DNA of 64,000 nucleotides from NCBI GenBank assembly GCA_016793465.1, contig JAEUJW010000014.1:62001-126000 (forward strand), in the 5' to 3' direction. Made by a program: the position numbers and the translations under genes. The notes beneath the pieces are model-generated. The model saw only the letters and a list, made by a program, of their open reading frames with translations. It was not told the origin of the DNA and did not search any database. This stretch comes from Myxococcales bacterium (GTDB taxonomy: Bacteria > Myxococcota > Polyangia > Nannocystales > Nannocystaceae). Below, one piece after another: positions 26,377-35,824 of the stretch. The number at the start of each line of letters is the position of its first letter. The first letter of the stretch is position 1.

Positions 26377-27999
26377 TCACTCGCGCTCGAGCGCGGGGCG
26401 CTCGGGGTCGGGGCGGGTCGGCGCGGCCCGCTCGCCGCACGGCGCGGTCTCGTCGGGGATCAGCGCGGCGATCGCCTGACGCGCCGCGGCCGCGGTCTCG
26501 GCGGCCTCGGTGGCCTCGCACAGCGCCTCGCGCACGCCCGGGCTCGGCGGCGGCTCGCTGCGCTGGAGGGCCTTGATCAGCCGGATCGACAGGCTCGGCG
26601 CGGCGGTGCGGGCCAGGGCGGCGCCCACCAGCTCGGCGCCGGCGCTGCCGTGGTGCTTGATGAGCTGGCGCGCGGCCTCGGCCCGGCGATCGGGGTCCTG
26701 ATCGCCGGCGTCGAGCAGGCGCTCGAGCGCCTTGCGCGAGTCCTCGCCGCCGCAGCGGCCGATGGCGGTGATCGCCTCGCGCGCGACGATCGCCTCGGCC
26801 TCGCTGTTGCGGCGGGTCGCGTCGGCGATGCGCACGATCTTCTTCAGCAGGGCGGGCGCGCACGGGCCCTCGACGCGCGCCAGGGCGGCGCCGCGGACCT
26901 CGGGCCACGGGTGGGCCTGGCTGGCGTCGAGCCACGCGCCGTCGTTCGCCAGGGCGGCCAGGCCGTAGGCGGCGGCGGCGATGCGCGGGGCGGCGGCGGC
27001 GGTCAGGGCCAGGCGCTCGACCAGCGCGCGTCCGGCCTCGGCGCGCAGGCCCTGCAAGGCGAGCGCGCCGAGCACCTCGCTGGCCTGCACGGCCTGGCGC
27101 GCGGGCTCGAGGTGGCGGGCGGCGATCCGCTCGAGGCTGGCCTGCACCGTCGCCTCGGCCGCGCGCGCGAGCAGCACGCGCAGGGCGGCGACGCGGACCG
27201 CGAACGCGGCGGCCTCGTCCTCGGCGGCGCCGATCATCGCGCGCGTGAAGTCGGCGTCGGCGCCCTCGCCGAGGCCCGCGCGCAGGCCGATCAGCGAGGC
27301 CTTGCGCGAGCCCTCGCTGGAGGCGACCGCGCCGTCGACGGCCGCGAGCAGGTCGGCGCGCTCGCGCGGGCTCGACGCGGCGCGGCGGGCCAGGGCCTGG
27401 CGCAGGGCCTGGCGCAGCCCCGGCGAGCCGGCGCCGACGAGCGCGACCAGCTCGGTCAGCGCCTCGGTCGGGGTGACGGCCACGAGGTCGGCGAGCAGCA
27501 GCGCCCGCAGGTCCTCGGTGAAGCTGCGCTCGGCCACCAGCCCCTTCAGGGCCGCGACCGCGGCGGCGCCCTGCTCGCGCAGCAGCGTGCGCCAGGGCTC
27601 GGCGACCCGCAGCTCGTCGCCGGCGCCCTGCGTCATCGACTTGCTGGCGGCGACCTCGCGGCGCAATTGCTCGGCGAACATCTCGAGGTCCTCGGGGCGC
27701 GCGACCGCGGCGAGCAGCGCGAGCAGGCGGCGCTCCTCCGCGGGCGTCGGCGCGGGCGAGCGGCGCAGGCGGGCCGCGACCTGCGGGGCGACGATCTGCG
27801 GGCTGGCCTCGAGCCGCGCGCGCGCCTCGAGGTAGGCCTTGCCGCGCTCGTGCAGCAGCAGCTCGAGGTCGGCGTCGGCGCGGGCGGCGTCGTACGCGGC
27901 CGCGGGCGGCGGGGCAGGGGCCGTCGGTGCCGGCGCCGGCGCGATCAGGAGGGCGAGCACGAGGAGCAGCACCGCCCCACCTTGCCACAAACCGACCAC
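26377..27999 (-). CDS. HEAT-repeat exported protein
   Basis: 540 residues. It starts with a signal sequence or anchor (GGAVLLLVLALLIAPAPAP) and then consists of alpha-helical HEAT-like repeats for nearly its whole length, seen as recurring VREALCEA, AREAITAIGRCG and GAALARVEG helices. HEAT repeats make protein-binding surfaces. No catalytic motif is seen. It is followed by the MEMO1 gene on the same strand, 113 bases away, with which it may be co-transcribed. Confidence 0.72.
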   Translation of the reverse strand: MVGLWQGGAVLLLVLALLIAPAPAPTAPAPPPAAAYDAARADADLELLLHERGKAYLEARARLEASPQIVAPQVAARLRRSPAPTPAEERRLLALLAAVARPEDLEMFAEQLRREVAASKSMTQGAGDELRVAEPWRTLLREQGAAAVAALKGLVAERSFTEDLRALLLADLVAVTPTEALTELVALVGAGSPGLRQALRQALARRAASSPRERADLLAAVDGAVASSEGSRKASLIGLRAGLGEGADADFTRAMIGAAEDEAAAFAVRVAALRVLLARAAEATVQASLERIAARHLEPARQAVQASEVLGALALQGLRAEAGRALVERLALTAAAAPRIAAAAYGLAALANDGAWLDASQAHPWPEVRGAALARVEGPCAPALLKKIVRIADATRRNSEAEAIVAREAITAIGRCGGEDSRKALERLLDAGDQDPDRRAEAARQLIKHHGSAGAELVGAALARTAAPSLSIRLIKALQRSEPPPSPGVREALCEATEAAETAAAARQAIAALIPDETAPCGERAAPTRPDPERPALERE

Positions 28000-28059
28000 G
28001 CGCGGGAGGGCGATCGCGGCGGCCTCGGCCGGCGATGGTCGCCGCGCCGGCGTTCACGC

Positions 28060-28065
28060 TACGGT
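28060..28065 (+). promoter_or_regulatory. Candidate -10 element TACGGT close to start codon
   Basis: TACGGT ends six bases before the ATG at 28072. No -35 is obvious. Confidence 0.35.
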
Positions 28066-28071
28066 GGAGCG

Positions 28072-29310
28072 ATGGCCCGCACGCAGTACACGCCCGGACT
28101 CTTCGAGGTGGCCCACGACATCGGCGGGTCGCTGCCGATCGCGGTGATCGAGGCCTGGCTGGAGAGCGACCAGACCCACGAGGACGCGCTGGCCCTGCTG
28201 GGGCCGCACCGCGTGGTCGGCTACAACGTCGTGTCCGACTCGACGGGCTTGACGGGCCTGACGCAGCAGCTCGGCCTGCTCGAGATCCTCGCGGTCATCA
28301 ACCAGCCCAAGGAGATCGTGCACCGCGTGGGCGCGGCGATCGGCGGCGAGGCCGTGGGCGTCTGGGCCGCCGACAACACGCAGATGTTCTTCCCCGACGA
28401 CGTCGACGCCGCGACGCTGGTGTCCGCGCTGCTGACGATCCAGGACGAGGTCGCGGCCCGCTGCCGCATCCGCATCGGCCTCGGCGCGCACCACGGCGCG
28501 TTCTACAGCCTCGCCGGCGGGCTCCACGGCGAGGCCTCCGACGGCATCGAGGAGTTCACCGAGCACGCCACGCGGGGCGGCGAGGTGGCGATCAGCGCGG
28601 CTGTGTCGGCCCGGCTGATCGGCGATCACGGGTTTCACCTCGCCGCGCGCGCGGGCTCGTGGTACGCGCTCGGCTCGGCCAGCACGGTGCTCGGCGGCCC
28701 GCGCCTCGCGGCGGCGAGCGAGCGCCGCGGCCGCTACCCGATCCCCTACTCGGAGGCGTTCTACGCCGACCTGCTCGCGCTCGCGGCCGACCTCGACGAC
28801 GCCGCGCTGGCCCGGCGGCTGACCGACCGCTACACCCGCGAGAGCACCGTCGTGATCGTCGAGCGCGAGCGGCAGCTGGCCGACAGCCACGAGGTCGCGC
28901 TGCTCACCGACCTCGCGCTGTCGGTGATGATGAAGGACGCGGGCCTGCGCCACCTCGACGCCGCGCACGGCGAGGAGATCAAGGTCGCCGGCGGCGTCGG
29001 CGTCTACGCCTTCGACGACGGCGCGCGCGCGCTCGCGTTCGCCGAGGCCTTCCGCCGCGAGCTCTCGGGCGACGGGATCCTCTGCCGCGTCGGCGTCGAC
29101 CGCGGGCCCGTCCTCGTCTTCGAGCTCGCGCACGGCGGCCGCGACATCGCCGGCGAGGCCGTCAACGTCGCCGCGAGGCTGGCCCAGGACCGCGGGGCCT
29201 GGGGAAAGCTCTACCTCAGCGACCGCGTCTACGAGCAGGTCGACGTCCGCGGGTTTCAGCCGATCACGTGCACGATCTCCGGCGTCGACGTGCACGCGTT
29301 CGAAGGGTGA
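28072..29310 (+). CDS. Protein with two nucleotide-cyclase-like domains
   Basis: 412 residues, from the ATG in MARTQYTPGLFEV. It contains two class III cyclase-like modules. The first (about 50-200) has DSTGLTGLTQQL, echoing the metal-binding D of cyclases, and ends in a region with EAVGVWAADNTQMFF. The second (about 300-400) has GVGVYAFDDG, RVGVDRGPVL and the family motif AGEAVNVAARLAQ. The linker between them is helical. The metal and purine residues are incomplete in the second domain, so this may be a pseudo-cyclase or sensor and not an enzyme. It has no membrane segment. Confidence 0.75.
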   Translation: MARTQYTPGLFEVAHDIGGSLPIAVIEAWLESDQTHEDALALLGPHRVVGYNVVSDSTGLTGLTQQLGLLEILAVINQPKEIVHRVGAAIGGEAVGVWAADNTQMFFPDDVDAATLVSALLTIQDEVAARCRIRIGLGAHHGAFYSLAGGLHGEASDGIEEFTEHATRGGEVAISAAVSARLIGDHGFHLAARAGSWYALGSASTVLGGPRLAAASERRGRYPIPYSEAFYADLLALAADLDDAALARRLTDRYTRESTVVIVERERQLADSHEVALLTDLALSVMMKDAGLRHLDAAHGEEIKVAGGVGVYAFDDGARALAFAEAFRRELSGDGILCRVGVDRGPVLVFELAHGGRDIAGEAVNVAARLAQDRGAWGKLYLSDRVYEQVDVRGFQPITCTISGVDVHAFEG

Positions 29311-29447
29311 CGCGACCGCCGCCGGTGATTCGCGCGCGGAACGTCATTCTCGGCGGCGATGTGACCGCCGCGTGACCGTGCGGGCGCGCAAAATTCATCC
29401 TCGAGGGTTCTCAGCGCCGCCCACGCCCGGTAAATACGCGACCGACC

Positions 29448-31913
29448 ATGCCGAGCAAGACGCGGTCCACCTCCTCGCAGCCCACGCGCGCCGCGGACGC
29501 GAAGACCGACGCGCGCACCAGACCCGCAGCCAAGGCCGCGAAGAAGTCGGGCGGCGCCGCCAAGCAGCCGGACCTCGCCGCGGCGAAGAAGTCGGGCCGC
29601 GCCGCGGCGAAGAAGTCGGTCGAGCGCATCGACCCCGCCGACGTCGAGGTCCGTCCGATCAGCCCCGAGGTCTACCTCGCGCGCGACGCGAAGCGACCCG
29701 CGCCCGAGCCCGCGGCGGGCTACCTGCGCGGCGACGGGGCGACCGTCGCCGGGGCCGCGCGCCGCGACGCCGAGCTGAGGGCCGCGTATCGAGCTGTCCC
29801 CGAGGACAGCCCGGCGCCCGCGGCCAGCGTCTACCTCGCCGAGCCGGCGGCCGCGCCCGAGACGTCGCCGCTGCCGTTGACCGGGTTCGACTACCACCTG
29901 TTCGCCGAGGGCACGCACCAGCAGCTGCACGCCGTGATGGGCGCGCAGCCGCTGGCGCGCGGCGGGGTGCACTTCGCGGTGTGGGCCCCCAACGCGCGGG
30001 CCGTGGCGGTCATCGGCGAGTGGAACGGCTGGGATCCGCGGGTCGATCCGCTGCAGCCGCACCCCTCGGGCGTGTGGTCCGGCGTGGTCCCCGGGGCGCG
30101 GCCCGGCATGACCTACAAGTACCGCGTGGTCGGCATGCGCGGCGAGGAGGGCGACAAGGCCGACCCGTTCGCGCTGGCCGCCGAGGAGCCGCCGAAGACC
30201 GCCTCGATCGTCGCCGACCTGCGCCACGACTGGGGCGACGCCGCGTGGATGGCCGGGCGCGCGCGCAGGCAGTCGCCCGACGCGCCGATCGCCATCTACG
30301 AGGTCCACCTCGGCTCGTGGCAGCGCGGCGAGGGCGGCCGGTTCCTCTCGTACGTCGAGGTCGCGGAGCGGCTGATCGCCCACGTGCGCGCGCTGGGCTT
30401 CACCCACGTCGAGTTCCTGCCGCTGACCGAGCACCCGTTCTACGGCTCGTGGGGCTACCAGACGGTCGCCTACTACGCGCCCACGGCCCGCTACGGGCGG
30501 CCGCAGGAGCTGATGGCGCTGATCGACCGCCTGCACCAGGCCGACATCGGCGTGATCCTCGACTGGGTGCCGGCGCACTTCCCGGCGGACGGCCACGGCC
30601 TCGCGTACTTCGACGGCACCCACCTGTTCGAGCACGCCGATCCGCGGCGCGGGCTCCACCCCGACTGGAACACGCTGATCTTCAACCTCGCGCGCAACGA
30701 GGTGCGGGCCTTCCTCATCAGCGCGGCGCTGCTGTGGATCGAGCGCTACCACGTCGACGGCCTGCGGGTCGACGCGGTCGCCTCGATGCTCTACCGCAAC
30801 TACTCGCGGCGCCCGGGCGAGTGGGAGCCCAACGAGTACGGCGGCTGCGAGAACCTCGAGGCGGTGGCCTTCCTGCGCCAGTTCAACCACGCGCTGCACA
30901 CCCGCTGCCCGGGGGTCATCACCATCGCCGAGGAGTCGACGTCGTGGCCGCGGGTCACCGAGGCGGTCGCGCGCGGCGGGCTCGGCTTCGACTACAAGTG
31001 GGACATGGGCTGGATGCACGACACGCTGCGCTACCTGCACCGCGACCCGATCGCGCGCCAGCACCACCACAGCGAGCTCAACTTCCGCATGATGTACGCC
31101 TACAACGAGCGCTACGTGCTACCGCTGTCGCACGACGAGGTCGTGCACTGCAAGGGCTCGCTGGCGGCCAAGATGCACGGCGACCTGCCGGCGCGGTTCG
31201 CCTCGCTGCGCCTGCTGTACGCCTACATGTTCGGCATGCCGGGCAAGAAGCTGCTGTTCATGGGCGACGAGTTCGGCCAGTTCCGCGAGTGGAACCACGA
31301 CCGCGGCCTCGACTGGCACCTGCGCGAGGGGGCGCTGCACGGCGGCCTCGAGCGCTGGCTGTCGCGGCTCGGGCACCTGCACCGCGAGCGCCCGGCGCTG
31401 CACGCCCTCGACCACGACCCGGCCGGCTTCCAGTGGCTGGTGGTCGACGACAACCAGCGCAGCGTCGCCGTGTTCGTGCGCAAGGCCGCGAGCGGGCCGG
31501 TGCTGCTGTTCGCGCTGAACTTCACGCCGGTGACCTGGTCGGAGCTCCGCGTCGGCGTGCCGAACCTCGGGGCGTACACACTGCTCCTGCGCAGCGACGC
31601 GCCGCTCTACGCCGGCGGCGAGGGCATGGCCGAGCTGCCCGGCGAGTACGTGGCCGCGGCGCTGCCCGCCCACGGCAAGCCGTGCTCGATCGGCCTGACC
31701 CTGCCGCCGCTGACCGCGCTGGTGCTCGAGGGCCCCGACGTCGCCGAGTTCACCGCGAGCCACCGCAAGCCCGGGCTCGACGCGCCCGACCTCGAGGTCG
31801 AGCCCGGACCACCGCCGCCGTCACCGCCGCCCGCGAGCGCGCCGCCGAAGACGAAGAAGGGCCGGGGCGGCGGCGCGGCGCGGTCCCGCGACGGCGGCCG
31901 TCGCGGCCGCTGA
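29448..31913 (+). CDS. glgB: 1,4-alpha-glucan branching enzyme GlgB
   Basis: 821 residues, about 100 more than typical. GlgB makes alpha-1,6 branches in glycogen. The catalytic GH13 domain shows region II DGLRVDAVASM (nucleophile D442), region III ITIAEEST (acid E495) and region IV LPLSHDEVVH. The CBM48 module precedes it (WAPNARAVAVIGEWNGWD). The first 140 residues are an Ala/Lys/Pro-rich extension with AAKKSG repeats and carry a perfect dispersed palindrome. The tail after about 790 is Pro/Lys/Arg-rich. The core is complete, so the enzyme should be active. Confidence 0.94.
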   Translation: MPSKTRSTSSQPTRAADAKTDARTRPAAKAAKKSGGAAKQPDLAAAKKSGRAAAKKSVERIDPADVEVRPISPEVYLARDAKRPAPEPAAGYLRGDGATVAGAARRDAELRAAYRAVPEDSPAPAASVYLAEPAAAPETSPLPLTGFDYHLFAEGTHQQLHAVMGAQPLARGGVHFAVWAPNARAVAVIGEWNGWDPRVDPLQPHPSGVWSGVVPGARPGMTYKYRVVGMRGEEGDKADPFALAAEEPPKTASIVADLRHDWGDAAWMAGRARRQSPDAPIAIYEVHLGSWQRGEGGRFLSYVEVAERLIAHVRALGFTHVEFLPLTEHPFYGSWGYQTVAYYAPTARYGRPQELMALIDRLHQADIGVILDWVPAHFPADGHGLAYFDGTHLFEHADPRRGLHPDWNTLIFNLARNEVRAFLISAALLWIERYHVDGLRVDAVASMLYRNYSRRPGEWEPNEYGGCENLEAVAFLRQFNHALHTRCPGVITIAEESTSWPRVTEAVARGGLGFDYKWDMGWMHDTLRYLHRDPIARQHHHSELNFRMMYAYNERYVLPLSHDEVVHCKGSLAAKMHGDLPARFASLRLLYAYMFGMPGKKLLFMGDEFGQFREWNHDRGLDWHLREGALHGGLERWLSRLGHLHRERPALHALDHDPAGFQWLVVDDNQRSVAVFVRKAASGPVLLFALNFTPVTWSELRVGVPNLGAYTLLLRSDAPLYAGGEGMAELPGEYVAAALPAHGKPCSIGLTLPPLTALVLEGPDVAEFTASHRKPGLDAPDLEVEPGPPPPSPPPASAPPKTKKGRGGGAARSRDGGRRGR
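29794..29809. repeat. Dispersed palindrome, perfect arms
   Basis: CTGTCCCCGAGGACAG inside the N-terminal linker extension of glgB, encoding VPEDS. Confidence 0.8.
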
Positions 31914-31914
31914 G

Positions 31915-31951
31915 CGCCGGCGGACGGCCGCCGGTGCGCGGTCCGCCGGCG
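31915..31951. terminator. Bidirectional terminator hairpin
   Basis: A perfect 11-bp stem (CGCCGGCGGAC with GTCCGCCGGCG) and a 15-base loop lie between the convergent glgB and the DUF4215 lipoprotein gene. Confidence 0.75.
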
Positions 31952-31958
31952 ATCGGGC

Positions 31959-33569
31959 TCACTGCCCGTGGAGGATCATGTAGCCCATCAGCGACTCGGT
32001 GTAGTCGTAGTCGGGGCCGACGGTGTTGGTGTCCTGCCAGTCGAACTCGGTGACCCAGACCCGGCCGGCGCCGGCGTTGCGGTAGCCGACCGAGACCTGG
32101 CCGGCGGCCCAGCCGGCGAGCGGGGTCAACATCGGGTAGGCGGCGACGTTGGTGCCGCAGCCGGACTGGCCGAGGGTGATGGCGGTGAACGGGTTGGCGG
32201 CCCAGAACGGGTCGGCGTTGCTGAACTGCACGACCGAGGGGAAGCGGTCGGTGCAGCTGCCGATCAGGCCGCCGCCCTGCGGGAGGCCGGCGTTGAACAC
32301 CGCGTTGTAGACCTCGTCGCTGGCGAACACCTCGGTGAGCACGATGCCGCCGCCCTCGACCCAGGCCTTCAGCGCGGCGGCGTTGAACTGGCCGACGCCG
32401 TTGCGGGACACCAGCATCGCCTGGGTGTTGTTGTCCGGGGCGCAGGAGCTGACGACGTTGAGCATCGTCCCGACCGGGATGAAGTCGGCGACGTTGCGCG
32501 TGGAGTTGCCGCACCGCAGCAGGTTGGGCTTGTTCTCCGCGGTGCAGGTCGCGCTGCAGCCGTCGCCGGGGTCGGTGTTGCCGTCGTCGCAGGCCTCGAC
32601 GCCGGCCTGCACGAAGCCGTCGCCGCAGGCCGCGAGCTTGCAGCTGCCGGTGCACATGTCGGTGTCGACGGCGTTGTCGTCGTCGCACTCCTCGACGCCG
32701 GCCTGCACGAAGCCGTCCCCGCAGGCGGCCGCGGCGCAGGCGATGCAGGCGTCGGTGTCGACGTCGTTGGCGTCGTCGCAGGCCTCGACGCCGGCCTGCA
32801 CGAAGCCGTCCCCGCAGGCCGCGGCGGCGCACATGCCGGTGCACTCGTCGGTGTCGTCCAGGTTGCCGTCGTCGCAGGCCTCCATGCCCTGGACCACGCC
32901 GTCGCCGCACGACTCGATGGCGCAGGCGGCGCTGCAGCCGTCGTCGGGGGCGGTGTTGCCGTCGTCGCAGCCCTCGACGCCGGCCTGCACGAAGCCGTCG
33001 CCGCAGGCCGCGGGCAGGCACATCGAGGTGCAGTCGTCGGTGTCGTCGGGGTTGCCGTCGTCGCAGGTCTCGGTGTTCTGGACGATGCCGTCGCCGCAGG
33101 CCGCGCCGGTGCAGGCGTTGGTGCAGTCGTCGTCGTCCATGCCGTTGCCGTCGTCGCACTCCTCGACGCCGGCCTGGACGATGCCGTCGCCGCAGGTCGC
33201 GGGCGCGCAGCTGTTGGTGCACTCGTCGGCGTCGTCGGCGTCGCCGTCGTCGCACTGCTCGCCGTCGTCGACGACGCCGTCGCCGCAGATCGGGGCCGGG
33301 CCGGTCGAGGTGCCCTGGTCGGTCGTCGTGTCGTCGGCGGTCGTACTCGTGTCGTCGCCGGTCACGACCACGGTGGCGCTGCCGTCGGTGGTGGTGTCGT
33401 CGCTGGACGTCGGGACGGCGGTGGTCGTGTCGTCGCTCGTGGTGGTGACGACGGTCGGGCTGGTGGTGGTGGTGGTGGTGCCGTCCGCGGTGTCCGCGGG
33501 GCCGTCGTCGCCGCAGGCGGGCAGGAGGGAGCACGAGGCGAGCAGCAACAGGCGGGCAGGTGTACGCAT
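31959..33569 (-). CDS. DUF4215-repeat lipoprotein with ThuA-like C-terminal domain
   Basis: 536 residues. The lipobox is LLPAC. A Thr/Asp-rich stretch follows, then eight Cys-rich DUF4215 repeats of the form CGDGxVQxGVEECDDGN...C...C, each about 32 residues. The last 190 residues form a different domain with ALKAWVEGGGIVLTEVFA, which looks like a ThuA/class I amidotransferase-like fold. DUF4215 repeats are thought to be surface-exposed and disulfide-stabilised. The function of the C-terminal domain is unknown. The repeated DNA can be mistaken for a tandem array, but it is coding. Confidence 0.85.
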   Translation of the reverse strand: MRTPARLLLLASCSLLPACGDDGPADTADGTTTTTTSPTVVTTTSDDTTTAVPTSSDDTTTDGSATVVVTGDDTSTTADDTTTDQGTSTGPAPICGDGVVDDGEQCDDGDADDADECTNSCAPATCGDGIVQAGVEECDDGNGMDDDDCTNACTGAACGDGIVQNTETCDDGNPDDTDDCTSMCLPAACGDGFVQAGVEGCDDGNTAPDDGCSAACAIESCGDGVVQGMEACDDGNLDDTDECTGMCAAAACGDGFVQAGVEACDDANDVDTDACIACAAAACGDGFVQAGVEECDDDNAVDTDMCTGSCKLAACGDGFVQAGVEACDDGNTDPGDGCSATCTAENKPNLLRCGNSTRNVADFIPVGTMLNVVSSCAPDNNTQAMLVSRNGVGQFNAAALKAWVEGGGIVLTEVFASDEVYNAVFNAGLPQGGGLIGSCTDRFPSVVQFSNADPFWAANPFTAITLGQSGCGTNVAAYPMLTPLAGWAAGQVSVGYRNAGAGRVWVTEFDWQDTNTVGPDYDYTESLMGYMILHGQ

Positions 33570-33684
33570 CGGAACAGTAGATGCGAGGCGGCCTACGGGC
33601 GGAAGTAGGCGCGCCCGCGCCTCCGGGGGCGAGACGTGCCCGCGGGTCCCCGCGGATCCCCGCGGCGTGTGACGTCTCGCGGGC

Positions 33685-34332
33685 TCAGGCCGCGGCCACG
33701 CCGATGCGCGGGCACACGTACGCGAGCGGGCAGGTCTTGCACCCGGGCTTCTTGGCCGTGCAGGTGTAGCGGCCGAACAGCACCATGGCCGGGCCGAAGT
33801 ACGTCCACTGATCCTCGGGCACCAGGCTCATGAGGTCGCGCTCGATGTCCTCGGGGTCGCGGTGCGTGCTGAGGCCCATGCGCCCGGCGAGGCGCTGCAC
33901 GTGGGTGTCGACGATGATGCCCGAGGGGATGTCCCACACGGTGTTGAGCACGACGTTGGCGGTCTTGCGGGCCACGCCGGGCAGGCGGATCAGCTCGGCG
34001 ACGGTCTGCGGGACCTCGCCGCCGAACTCGGCGACGAGCACGCGGCAGCACTCCTGGATCGACCTGGCCTTCTGCTTGTAGAAGCCGGTCGGGCGCACGG
34101 CCTCCTCGAGCGCGGCGCGGTCGGCGTCGGCGAACGCCCGGGCGTCGGGGTACTGGGCGAACAGCCCGGGCGTCACGGCGTTGACGCGTTCGTCGGTGCA
34201 CTGCGCGGCGAGGATGGTGGCGACCAGCATCTGCAGCGGCGTCGACCAGTCGAGCTCGTAGCGGGCGGTGGGGTGGAGCTCCCGCAGGCGAGAGAGGAGC
34301 ACGTCGATGTCGGGCGCCGATCCGGTTGCCAT
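33685..34332 (-). CDS. nth: Endonuclease III
   Basis: 215 residues. This iron-sulfur glycosylase/AP lyase excises oxidised pyrimidines. The helix-hairpin-helix LPGVARKTANVV holds the catalytic lysine K123, the acid D142 is in VDTHVQRL, and the cluster cysteines are C191, C198, C201 and C207 (C-x6-C-x2-C-x5-C). It is complete and has the usual length. It lies upstream of the DUF4215 lipoprotein on the same strand, with a 115-base gap. Confidence 0.96.
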   Translation of the reverse strand: MATGSAPDIDVLLSRLRELHPTARYELDWSTPLQMLVATILAAQCTDERVNAVTPGLFAQYPDARAFADADRAALEEAVRPTGFYKQKARSIQECCRVLVAEFGGEVPQTVAELIRLPGVARKTANVVLNTVWDIPSGIIVDTHVQRLAGRMGLSTHRDPEDIERDLMSLVPEDQWTYFGPAMVLFGRYTCTAKKPGCKTCPLAYVCPRIGVAAA

Positions 34333-34353
34333 CGCGGCAGGCTATCACGGGCC

Positions 34354-34382
34354 TTGACACGTTCGGCTGGCCCTGCGATAGC
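34354..34382 (+). promoter_or_regulatory. Promoter for the esterase gene
   Basis: A perfect TTGACA (34354-34359), a 17-base spacer, then GATAGC (34377-34382). Transcription should start near 34389, giving a leader of about 37 bases before the GTG at 34426. Confidence 0.5.
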
Positions 34383-34408
34383 GGCGCGCGAAATGACGCT
34401 TCGTCGCC

Positions 34409-34414
34409 AGGAGG
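34409..34414 (+). promoter_or_regulatory. Strong ribosome-binding site deciding the esterase start
   Basis: AGGAGG, 11 bases before the GTG at 34426. It favours that codon over the in-frame ATG at 34393. Confidence 0.5.
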
Positions 34415-34425
34415 CCACAGAGTGC

Positions 34426-35808
34426 GTGTTACGCGTGAGATGGGCGGTGTTCGGGCTGCTCGCTTGCGGCGGGGGCGGGGGAGGGGACGACGGCGCCGGC
34501 TCGACCGGCAGCGGCGGTCCGGTCTCGTTCGCCAGCTCGGGCGAGGCCGCGAGCGAGCCGACCGGTGAGGGCTCCGGAGGCGGCAGCGGCGAGACCGGCG
34601 GATCGTCGTCGACCACGGGCCTCACCGGCGAGACGGCGAGCGCCACGACCGGCGACGGCGAGTCGAGCACCGGCGGCCCCGCGCCGTCGGAGGACGAGGT
34701 GCTGATGCGCGCCGCGATCGCGGGCGAGGTCGACCCGGGCGACGCGCTGGCGACGATCGCCGGGCGCGGCGGGCTGCCGGTGATCACCACGAGCGAGAGC
34801 TTCCTGTTCGGCTGCCTGTGCGGGCCGGGCGCCTGGAACCTCAGCGGCGATCACAACCGCTGGACCGACGCGCCGCTGCAGGCGACCGGCCCGCTGCTGT
34901 GGGCCGAGGCCGAGGTCGCGGCCGCGGACGGCAGCCTCTACAAGTTCCACGAGACCGGCGGCGACGTGTGGATCGCCGACCCGCTCGGGCGCCGCTACGG
35001 CTTCGACGACTTCGGCCGCTACTCGCTGGTGCGCGCGAGCGCGGCCCACCTCGAGCGGTGGTACGCCATGGCCGGCGAGGGCCTGCAGCCGCGCGACCTG
35101 CAGGTCTGGGTGCCGCAGGGCGGGCGCTTCAGCCACGCCCTGTACGTGCACGACGGCCAGAACCTGTTCGATCCGGAGGCCATCTGGGGCGGCTGGCGCC
35201 TGCAGGACAGCGTTCCGCCGGGGGTGCTGGTCGTCGGCATCGACAACACGCCGGCGCGCATGGACGAGTACACCCACGTGCCCGACTCGCTCCAAGGCCA
35301 GGTCCTCGGCGGCCAGGGCGATCAGTACGCGGACTTCGTCGAGAACACCGTTCGACCGCGCATGGAGGCGGCCTACGGGGCCGCCGAGGTCGTCGGCACC
35401 ATGGGCTCGTCGCTCGGCGGGCTGATCGCGTACGCCATCGCCGACCGCTTCCCCGAGCGCTACGCCATGGCCATCAGCCTGTCGGGCACGATGGGCTGGG
35501 GGTCGATCGAGCAGCACAACGAGACGATGATCGAGCGCTACGCGGCGGCCGGGCACCGGGCGTTCGCGCTGTACCTCGACTCGGGCGGGCAGGGCGTGTG
35601 CGCCGACGCCGACGCCGACGGCATCGAGGACGACGGCGACGCCAACGACAACTACTGCGAGAACCTGCAGCTGAAGGGCGAGCTCGAGGCGGTCGGCTAC
35701 GTCGAGGGCTCGGACCTGTGGTACGTGCACGACCCCGCGGCCGAGCACAGCGAGCTGTTCTGGGCCGACCGCGTCGGCGTGCCGATGGCGACCTTCGCCG
35801 GGCTGTGA
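34426..35808 (+). CDS. Esterase-family lipoprotein (enterochelin esterase fold)
   Basis: 460 residues from the GTG that follows AGGAGG; the ATG at 34393 would lengthen it by 11 residues. The signal ends in a lipobox, LLAC. A Gly/Ser/Thr spacer of about 85 residues is followed by an N-terminal beta domain and an alpha/beta-hydrolase domain of the esterase D type: HDGQNLFDPEA, then nucleophile in GSSLGGLIA, and a late histidine in HSELFW. It contains a short calcium-type acidic loop (DADADGIEDDGDAND). It may cleave siderophore or other esters outside the cell. Confidence 0.8.
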   Translation: MLRVRWAVFGLLACGGGGGGDDGAGSTGSGGPVSFASSGEAASEPTGEGSGGGSGETGGSSSTTGLTGETASATTGDGESSTGGPAPSEDEVLMRAAIAGEVDPGDALATIAGRGGLPVITTSESFLFGCLCGPGAWNLSGDHNRWTDAPLQATGPLLWAEAEVAAADGSLYKFHETGGDVWIADPLGRRYGFDDFGRYSLVRASAAHLERWYAMAGEGLQPRDLQVWVPQGGRFSHALYVHDGQNLFDPEAIWGGWRLQDSVPPGVLVVGIDNTPARMDEYTHVPDSLQGQVLGGQGDQYADFVENTVRPRMEAAYGAAEVVGTMGSSLGGLIAYAIADRFPERYAMAISLSGTMGWGSIEQHNETMIERYAAAGHRAFALYLDSGGQGVCADADADGIEDDGDANDNYCENLQLKGELEAVGYVEGSDLWYVHDPAAEHSELFWADRVGVPMATFAGL

Positions 35809-35824
35809 GACTGTGGGGCCCGTG

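Noticed and set aside
32550..33280. Regular repeats that could suggest a CRISPR array
   Set aside because: The period and cysteine pattern are those of the DUF4215 coding repeats; there are no unique spacers.
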